Assembly (NCBI GenBank): GCA_038231495.1
Contig: JBBRLG010000490.1
Location: 1 to 5,620 of the forward strand
Length of the DNA stretch: 5,620 nucleotides
Source: JBBRLG01 sp038231495
Lineage (GTDB): Bacteria; Planctomycetota; Planctomycetia; Gemmatales; Gemmataceae
Direction of reading: 5' to 3'
Positions 1 to 4,135 of the stretch are shown in pieces (the stretch's first letter is position 1; every line of letters begins with the position of its first letter). The notes below the pieces were generated by a model. It was not told the DNA's origin, made no database searches, and saw only the letters and a program-made list of their open reading frames with translations. The translations under genes were made by a program, and so were the position numbers.

Positions 1-219
1 CCCTTCCGCGGAATAATACAGCCTCCGGCAATAGGAGGCATTCAACTGCGTCAAAATGGGACCTTCATTGCGCAGCCTACGGTAGCGACGTTGGTCCTCC
101 TAAACGCCGTAGAAAAACAACGTCTAGCAAGTCTTTGCTAAATAATGACTTACACTGATAAAGGGGTGAAAATCGACAAAAAAGGCGAATTGGCACAAGG
201 CTTGCTTTGAAGAATGGCG

Positions 220-252
220 TTGCGGGGCTGGTAGCGAGTCCCAGACCCGCAA
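220..252. repeat. Imperfect hairpin, arms 12 nt, loop 9 nt
   Basis: Positions 220-226 (TTGCGGG) pair with 246-252 (CCCGCAA). After one G-A mismatch (227/245), 228-231 (CTGG) pair with 241-244 (CCAG). The loop is TAGCGAGTC. The inner part, GCTGGTAGCGAGTCCCAG, resembles the inner part of the hairpin at 294-339, GCTGATTTGCGAGTCTCAG, which suggests one repeat family. A short CTTGC (201-205) and GCAAG (253-257) could lengthen the stem around a bulge. Function is unknown. It may be a REP-like palindromic element or a secondary terminator downstream of the minus-strand protease gene. Confidence 0.55.
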
Positions 253-293
253 GCAAGAGTCTGACCTTCTCCTTCCCACACCCTTCCAAACCA

Positions 294-339
294 GGCACGG
301 GAAGTCGCTGATTTGCGAGTCTCAGCGACTTCCCGTGCC
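294..339 (-). terminator. Perfect 18-bp hairpin after the protease gene
   Basis: The left arm at 294-311 (GGCACGGGAAGTCGCTGA) is exactly complementary to the right arm at 322-339, with a 10-base loop TTTGCGAGTC. It lies 21 bases beyond the stop codon of the minus-strand CPBP gene, the usual place for a terminator. No clear T-tract follows on the minus strand (the next bases are TGGTTTGG), so it is not a textbook intrinsic terminator. It could instead stop polymerase by stem strength alone, protect the 3' end of the mRNA, or be a dispersed palindromic repeat. The hairpin itself is certain; the terminator role is inferred. Confidence 0.55.
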
Positions 340-360
340 ACCACCTCTTTTACACCACCT

Positions 361-1101
361 TCACCCACCACTGCTGATGCTAACCATGACGTTGTAACAC
401 GCGTGTGCCCCGACCGCGATGCCGAAGCCGCGCGCCTGGTAGAGCAGCGCGAAATACAAACCCGCGACGAGTCGAAAGACGAACAGGAAATTGCTATACG
501 GCTGGCCCTGCGGTCCGATGTGGTGCGCGGTCGCAAACAGCGTTGCCGAGCCGAGCGCCGCCAGCCCCACGCCCAGAAACGGAAAAACTTCCAATTTCGT
601 CAGCGCCCACGCCAGGCTCGAAAACAAGAACAGCCGAAACAACGCTTCCTCGTAGATGCCCGCACCGATGTACGGGATGATTTGCAAGAGCGGGTTCGCC
701 CCCGTCGCCGTGCCCGCGGCCATCTCGACCCCGGCGCTTTTTAACAACGGCGTCAGTAACCAACTCATACCCCATAAGCCCAGCGCGTAGGACACGCTCT
801 CGATACCCATGCCGGTCAGCGCGCCGACGAGGTCGCCGGGCTTGCCGTCGCGGCGCAGGTAGCACCAGACCCCGAACAGCACCAGGAGCAGTGCCGGCGG
901 CACCCACGACATCGGGATGTTGACGGCGGCCAGTCCCGTGCGCAGCCAGTTGTCGGCGCCGTTGCGCAGCACCTCCGGGTGCGCCCCGCCGAGGAAGTTG
1001 ACGCAGCCTTCGTAAGCCAGCAGCAACGGCAACACGAACAGCAGGCACGGCAACGGGTGCCGGGTGGCCTCGAAGTAGCCGGCTTCTTTGGGTTCGCCCA
1101 T
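361..1101 (-). CDS. CPBP family intramembrane metalloprotease (CAAX/Abi type)
   Basis: This is a 246-residue polytopic membrane protein with the signature of the CPBP (CAAX protease and bacteriocin-processing) family, whose members are membrane-embedded metal-dependent proteases. The three expected motifs are present in order: EEALFR with the Glu pair at 151-152 and Arg156; FATAH with Phe189 and His193; and HACYN with His233 and Asn237. Six to seven hydrophobic segments can be seen, roughly at 17-35, 66-82, 95-117, 139-160, 172-190, 204-220 and 224-240. The length is normal for the family. The ATG start at 1101 is supported by GAGGG four bases upstream (1106-1110). The upstream neighbour on the same strand is the HD-GYP gene, 138 bases away, separated by a long inverted repeat; a strong hairpin follows the stop codon. 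Substrate unknown: family members range from prenyl-protein processing to bacteriocin immunity, and nothing here selects among them. Family assignment is firm. Confidence 0.9.
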   Translation of the reverse strand: MGEPKEAGYFEATRHPLPCLLFVLPLLLAYEGCVNFLGGAHPEVLRNGADNWLRTGLAAVNIPMSWVPPALLLVLFGVWCYLRRDGKPGDLVGALTGMGIESVSYALGLWGMSWLLTPLLKSAGVEMAAGTATGANPLLQIIPYIGAGIYEEALFRLFLFSSLAWALTKLEVFPFLGVGLAALGSATLFATAHHIGPQGQPYSNFLFVFRLVAGLYFALLYQARGFGIAVGAHACYNVMVSISSGG

Positions 1102-1105
1102 CGTT

Positions 1106-1110
1106 CCCTC
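1106..1110 (-). promoter_or_regulatory. Ribosome-binding site of the CPBP gene next to a T6 tract
   Basis: On the minus strand GAGGG precedes the ATG by four bases (AACG). It directly follows a run of six T residues (1111-1116) that ends the long inverted repeat. Any terminator formed by that repeat would therefore stop transcription right at the ribosome-binding site. The site decides the start codon of the protease gene. Confidence 0.6.
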
Positions 1111-1116
1111 AAAAAA

Positions 1117-1150
1117 GATCGGGTGTCGGGTGTCGGGTGTCGGGGGTCGG
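1117..1150. repeat. Left arm: tandem GGGTGTC heptamers
   Basis: After GATC there are three exact copies of GGGTGTC (1121-1127, 1128-1134, 1135-1141), a variant copy GGGGGTC (1142-1148) and a trailing GG. The mirrored arm at 1205-1238 reads, on the opposite strand, GATC, two GGGTGTC, two GGGCGTC and GG. Unit number and the GATC edge match in both arms. Such short tandem copies can change in number by replication slippage. I infer that this is a repetitive element of the host genome. Confidence 0.8.
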
Positions 1151-1155
1151 CATTG

Positions 1156-1183
1156 GCTGACAGCTAAGAGCTGACAGCTAACA
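1156..1183. repeat. Two 14-bp tandem copies in the loop of the inverted repeat
   Basis: GCTGACAGCTAAGA (1156-1169) is followed by GCTGACAGCTAACA (1170-1183), with one difference, and then by a partial GCT. The copies are rich in AGCT and can form weak inner stems (GCTG with CAGC). They lie wholly inside the 54-base loop between the heptamer arms, so the intergenic gap is composed almost entirely of repeats. Confidence 0.75.
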
Positions 1184-1204
1184 GCTATTTTGTTTCCCCG
1201 TCTT

Positions 1205-1238
1205 CCGACGCCCGACGCCCGACACCCGACACCCGATC
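1205..1238. repeat. Right arm of the heptamer inverted repeat
   Basis: This is the reverse complement of 1117-1150 with two differences in 34 positions. It carries two CCGACGC-type and two CCGACAC-type units and ends in GATC. Its last base lies one base from the HD-GYP stop codon (1240-1242). The T/C differences in the third and fourth units show some divergence between the arms since they formed. Confidence 0.8.
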
Positions 1239-1239
1239 C

Positions 1240-2718
1240 TCACAGCCATTCCGGCAACCGCGTCCCCAGCACTTCGCGCCGCTCGGCGCGCGACAGGGAG
1301 CGGACGATACTATGACGTTCGCACTGGGCCAGGTCGAGGTGCCGGGGCGCCGGCAACGGCACGTCGTTCTCGTCGATCAGGACGGCGACCACGGGCCGGG
1401 CGGGATGGTTAAAGTCGCGGCGCGTCCCCGGCGTCGCGGCCACGACGGCAATCGAGCCGTTCGCCAACTCCACCACGCTGCCGACCGGGTAGAACGAGAG
1501 CTGCAACAGGCGCTCGGCGTGATGGCGGTCGAGCAAGCCCTGGTCGGCCAAGAGCAGCGTGTCGGCCATCGCGGTGCGCGTTTCCAGGGCCGGACGCTGC
1601 GGCCGGGCGGCACACAGGCCGGCGTACACGTCGCAAACGGCCAGCAGCCGCGTCAGGGTGCCCTGCTGGAATTCGCGTAAGCCGTCCGGGTAGCCGGTGC
1701 CGTCGAGCCGTTCGTGGTGGCCGGCCGCCGCCTCCGCCAGCCACGCCGCGTCGGGCAGCATCCGCGCGACCAGCCGTGCGCCGGTATGGCAGTGGGCCTC
1801 GATGGCCCGGCGGTCGTCGTCGTCCAACGGCTCCGTTTTCGCCAGCAGCGCCGTCGGGACGCGCAACATGCCGGCGTCGTGGACGAGCGCGGCGAGCAAC
1901 GGTTCCAGGGGCCGGCCGCGCAGCTCCGGCGTGTGCCGGACCACCCGCGCCACGACGCGCGCCACGTTCAGGCTATGGGCGGCGACGAAGCGAGCCGGCT
2001 GGGACGCGTCGGCTTCGGCAAACCGCAACGGGCCGCAGGTCTCGGCGTCATCGAGAACCTCCTCGGCCAGGGCGATGAACGCCGCGATTTCAACCGACTG
2101 GCCCGTCTCCAGCGCCGTCAGCAAACGGGCGAGACGGTCCACCCGCGCGTTCTCGGCGCGGTGGCGCTCGATCGCCGTTTCCAGCGTGCGGACGCGCGCC
2201 GCGACAACGCCCATGGTCGCTTCCAGACCCTCGCACAGGGTCAATTGCGCGCTGGCGGCGTCGGGAAAGAGCGGCACCGTGCGCAGGGCGGCGTCGATCA
2301 TGGCCGCGGTTTCGCGGTAATGGCGGCTTAAGGGGTCGTCGCGCTCCAGGATCAATTCCGCGGCCAGCTGGTTCGACGGCGACGGCGTAAAAACCTCGGC
2401 GAAGCCCTTGAGCTTGGCGAGCAGCTCCTGGCCGCGCTCCAGCAACCGGCGGGCACGCGACGTGAGTTGGCGCGGCAGCGGTTGCACTTCGTTCGCGTCG
2501 GGGCCGGCGATGGAGCGGACGAAGCCAACAAGCTCCAGGTCGTGCTCGGTGCCGGCGGCGACCTGGCGTTCGTAGTTGAGCAAACGGGCCAACGGTCCCA
2601 CGTCTTCGGTCGCCAGCGTGACCGCCGCCGTCCCCGCCTCTTGCGCCAACCCCTGGGCCTGGGCCAGCCGTTGCCGCAACGCCGCGATCTTGCCGAGTAG
2701 CGTCTGTGTCTCGCTCAT
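1240..2718 (-). CDS. HD-GYP domain protein, probable cyclic-di-GMP phosphodiesterase
   Basis: The protein has 492 residues and no membrane segment, so it is probably cytoplasmic. The C-terminal half is an HD-GYP domain, a family that hydrolyses cyclic di-GMP using a two- or three-metal centre. Visible motifs are His248 (AAHSLNVA), HDAGM at 280-284, His309 (HCHTG), HH at 334-335, GTGYPDG at 340-346 and Asp363 (CDVYAG). The His/Asp ligands expected for the metal site are therefore present. The usual HDIGK lysine is replaced by Met284, which may alter activity. A small C-terminal section from about 409 (YPVGSVVELANG) is typical of the family. The first 230 residues look helical and coiled, with no receiver, PAS or GAF domain that I recognise. 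The ATG at 2718 is preferred because GGAG lies ten bases upstream (2729-2732); an in-frame GTG at 2775 lacks such a site. The CPBP gene follows on the same strand after the inverted repeat. Confidence 0.85.
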   Translation of the reverse strand: MSETQTLLGKIAALRQRLAQAQGLAQEAGTAAVTLATEDVGPLARLLNYERQVAAGTEHDLELVGFVRSIAGPDANEVQPLPRQLTSRARRLLERGQELLAKLKGFAEVFTPSPSNQLAAELILERDDPLSRHYRETAAMIDAALRTVPLFPDAASAQLTLCEGLEATMGVVAARVRTLETAIERHRAENARVDRLARLLTALETGQSVEIAAFIALAEEVLDDAETCGPLRFAEADASQPARFVAAHSLNVARVVARVVRHTPELRGRPLEPLLAALVHDAGMLRVPTALLAKTEPLDDDDRRAIEAHCHTGARLVARMLPDAAWLAEAAAGHHERLDGTGYPDGLREFQQGTLTRLLAVCDVYAGLCAARPQRPALETRTAMADTLLLADQGLLDRHHAERLLQLSFYPVGSVVELANGSIAVVAATPGTRRDFNHPARPVVAVLIDENDVPLPAPRHLDLAQCERHSIVRSLSRAERREVLGTRLPEWL

Positions 2719-2942
2719 AGCCAAAGTTCTCCGGTCCGTTTGAGTGGGAAGTCGGGCGCGGACAACGGACCACACTCGTAGGATCGGACCGGCGGCCCGA
2801 GCGACTTTAACGGTAGCAGAAGGTTTAACGACGAAGACGGTTTGGAGGGTGCGGCGTGGCGGTTCCCGCTTGACGCCGTGCCGGTCTTCGGCTTTTCTAA
2901 AGGCAGTGGCAGTTCCGAACTCGCGACAAGGCGGCGTGTACC
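2719..2942. promoter_or_regulatory. Divergent intergenic region between HD-GYP and zinc-ribbon genes
   Basis: These 224 bases must carry the promoters of two genes transcribed away from each other. I see no strong sigma-70 promoter. Toward the plus-strand gene, TTGACG (2870-2875) has a weak TTTTCT at 17-base spacing. Other marks are two direct copies of TTTAACG (2806-2812 and 2824-2830, 18 bases apart) and the small palindrome AGTTC-C-GAACT (2911-2921), 21 bases before the plus-strand start codon. GGAG for the HD-GYP gene is at 2729-2732. Each motif alone is weak and could be chance. Confidence 0.35.
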
Positions 2943-4082
2943 ATGCCCATCCTCTTGACCTGTCCGTGCGGGCGCAAGCTGAAAATCAAGGAAGAATTCG
3001 CCGGCCAGGAAGGCCAGTGCCCGGCGTGCGGCGCGACGCTGCTGATCCCGTTCCCCGACGCGGCCGAAGCCCCCACGCCGGCCGCCGTTACCGCCGCCGT
3101 TCCGAATCTCCGGGACGTACCCGAACCGCAATCCGACCAGGAAGTCCGGCGGTTGCCCCAGAAACGCGAAGCGGAAGAAGCATTGCTCAACCACGGCGGC
3201 GACCCGCTGCCGGTCAACGGCGATTACTTCGTCGAAGCGCCCGCCGAGATCGGGCCGCTGGTCAGTGCCCACACCACCCTGCGCAAGGGGCAACGGCCGT
3301 GGAGTCTGCCCGCCCGGCTCGTGGTGTTCGCCCTCGCCACGTTCGGCGGCCTGTGCCTGGGTGCCGGCATCGACCTCGTGTTCGACCTCCTTCCCGATTT
3401 TTGGTCGTTCGTCTGGCCGATCCTCTGCCCGGCGGTGGCGTTCCTGGTGGCCCTCTACCTCACCAGCTTCACGCACACCGTTACCTACGTCGGCGCGGAC
3501 GGCGTCGCCCGCTACAGCTGTGGGGGCACGCGGTCGAACGTCAAAACGAACGAGGTCTTCCTGTTCCGCGACGCCACGCACCTCCGAACTTCGACCACCC
3601 ACCACTACAACAAAGGCGCGTACCAGTACACGAGTTACGCCTTCACCTGGACCGACGTGGGTGGTCGCAAGCGCTACGACATCACCGGCCAGCACAACAG
3701 CCGCCAGGGCACGCCGCCGAGCGCGCACGCCTACCACTACGGCCGCGCCGCCGAGCTGGCGTGGACGATGTTCCTGCTCGAACAGGCGAATCGGCAGGTC
3801 GATCTGGCCGGCGGCGTGTCGTTCCCGTTGAAGGGCAAGCACTCGATCCGCCTCTGTCCGGGCCGCATCGTTTTCAATCTCGGCGGCGAGCCGGTCGAAT
3901 GGGAAGCGGAAGAGGTGGGGGCGGCGGTCGTTCAGAAAGGCGTGGTCAATATCAAGCGCGTGGACGCCCACGAGGGCTGGTTTTCCTCGACCGGCGTGGT
4001 GAAGTTTTCGTTCGAGAACCTGGCCAACGCGCAGCTGTTCTTCCACCTGATGGACAAGCTGATCGGGGTCGAAGTGCAATGA
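2943..4082 (+). CDS. Zinc-ribbon, two-helix membrane protein of unknown function
   Basis: The protein has 379 residues. The N-terminus has a small zinc ribbon: CPCG with Cys7 and Cys9, and CPACG with Cys26 and Cys29. Many planctomycete proteins begin with this kind of module. A low-complexity linker (about 36-115) follows, then two hydrophobic helices at about 123-147 and 153-175, probably a membrane hairpin with both ends in the cytoplasm. The rest (176-379) is soluble and rich in predicted strands. It seems to consist of two similar halves, each ending in an amphipathic helix (about 265-283 and 358-376), which recalls PH-like folds; this is inference. I recognise no catalytic motif. Ribosome binding is weak (AAGG at 2928-2931, 11 bases before the ATG). 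The start is supported because the zinc ribbon begins within seven residues. It is transcribed away from the HD-GYP gene and converges on the barrel gene with a 53-base gap. Confidence 0.8.
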   Translation: MPILLTCPCGRKLKIKEEFAGQEGQCPACGATLLIPFPDAAEAPTPAAVTAAVPNLRDVPEPQSDQEVRRLPQKREAEEALLNHGGDPLPVNGDYFVEAPAEIGPLVSAHTTLRKGQRPWSLPARLVVFALATFGGLCLGAGIDLVFDLLPDFWSFVWPILCPAVAFLVALYLTSFTHTVTYVGADGVARYSCGGTRSNVKTNEVFLFRDATHLRTSTTHHYNKGAYQYTSYAFTWTDVGGRKRYDITGQHNSRQGTPPSAHAYHYGRAAELAWTMFLLEQANRQVDLAGGVSFPLKGKHSIRLCPGRIVFNLGGEPVEWEAEEVGAAVVQKGVVNIKRVDAHEGWFSSTGVVKFSFENLANAQLFFHLMDKLIGVEVQ

Positions 4083-4097
4083 ATTTGCCGCTTGTCG

Positions 4098-4129
4098 CTT
4101 GCCGCTTTGCACGTTTGCAAAGCCGCAAG
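4098..4129. terminator. Hairpin in the convergent gap, candidate two-way terminator
   Basis: CTTGCCGCTTTGC (4098-4110) pairs with GCAAAGCCGCAAG (4117-4129) at 12 of 13 positions around a six-base loop ACGTTT. It sits between two converging stop codons (4080-4082 plus, 4136-4138 minus), where a shared terminator is expected. Neither side has a T-tract, so strength and mechanism are uncertain. Related CCGCTTG and GCCGCTT copies just to the left (4087-4107) suggest local duplication. Confidence 0.5.
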
Positions 4130-4135
4130 TGGCGG

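Larger units (their letters stand above)
1..360. other. Gene-free region rich in inverted repeats
   Basis: I find no credible gene here. The short open frames lack a ribosome-binding site and have no recognisable protein character. Positions about 100-200 are clearly richer in A+T than the coding DNA to the right. Bases 1-140 hold several short inverted repeats placed almost end to end: 21-26 with 34-39, 46-50 with 71-75, 77-82 with 107-112, 87-93 with 118-124, and 125-130 with 135-140. Two stronger hairpins follow at 220-252 and 294-339. Bases 141-200 show nothing I can name. The region could be a structured RNA, a degraded mobile repeat, or the 3' flank of a gene to the left of the window. 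Confidence 0.6.
1111..1238 (-). terminator. Long inverted repeat plus T6, candidate terminator/attenuator
   Basis: Read on the minus strand, a 34-base arm (1238 down to 1205) starts one base after the HD-GYP stop codon. A 54-base loop follows (1204-1151), then a complementary arm (1150-1117) and TTTTTT (1116-1111). The arms differ at two positions. One becomes a G-U pair in RNA, so only one true mismatch remains. A GC-rich stem followed by six T residues resembles an intrinsic terminator, although the loop is far longer than usual. No T-run follows the stem on the plus strand, so any terminator action is one-directional. It would end HD-GYP transcripts or attenuate read-through into the CPBP gene. 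It could also be a dispersed repeat with no regulatory role. Confidence 0.45.

Noticed and set aside
77..140. Integron attC site
   Set aside because: The interleaved stems lack the characteristic outer core sites (RYYYAAC/GTTRRRY) in paired arrangement, and there is no cassette gene or integrase nearby.
77..298. A 73-codon minus-strand frame in the gene-free region
   Set aside because: It has no ribosome-binding site or conserved motif, and it runs through the hairpins at 77-140 and 220-252.
1117..1238. CRISPR array
   Set aside because: The units are adjacent 7-mers without spacers and are arranged as inverted arms, and no cas gene is present.
2719..2775. GTG start 19 codons upstream for the HD-GYP protein
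   Set aside because: No ribosome-binding site precedes it and the added residues look like untranslated sequence; the ATG at 2718 has GGAG ten bases upstream.
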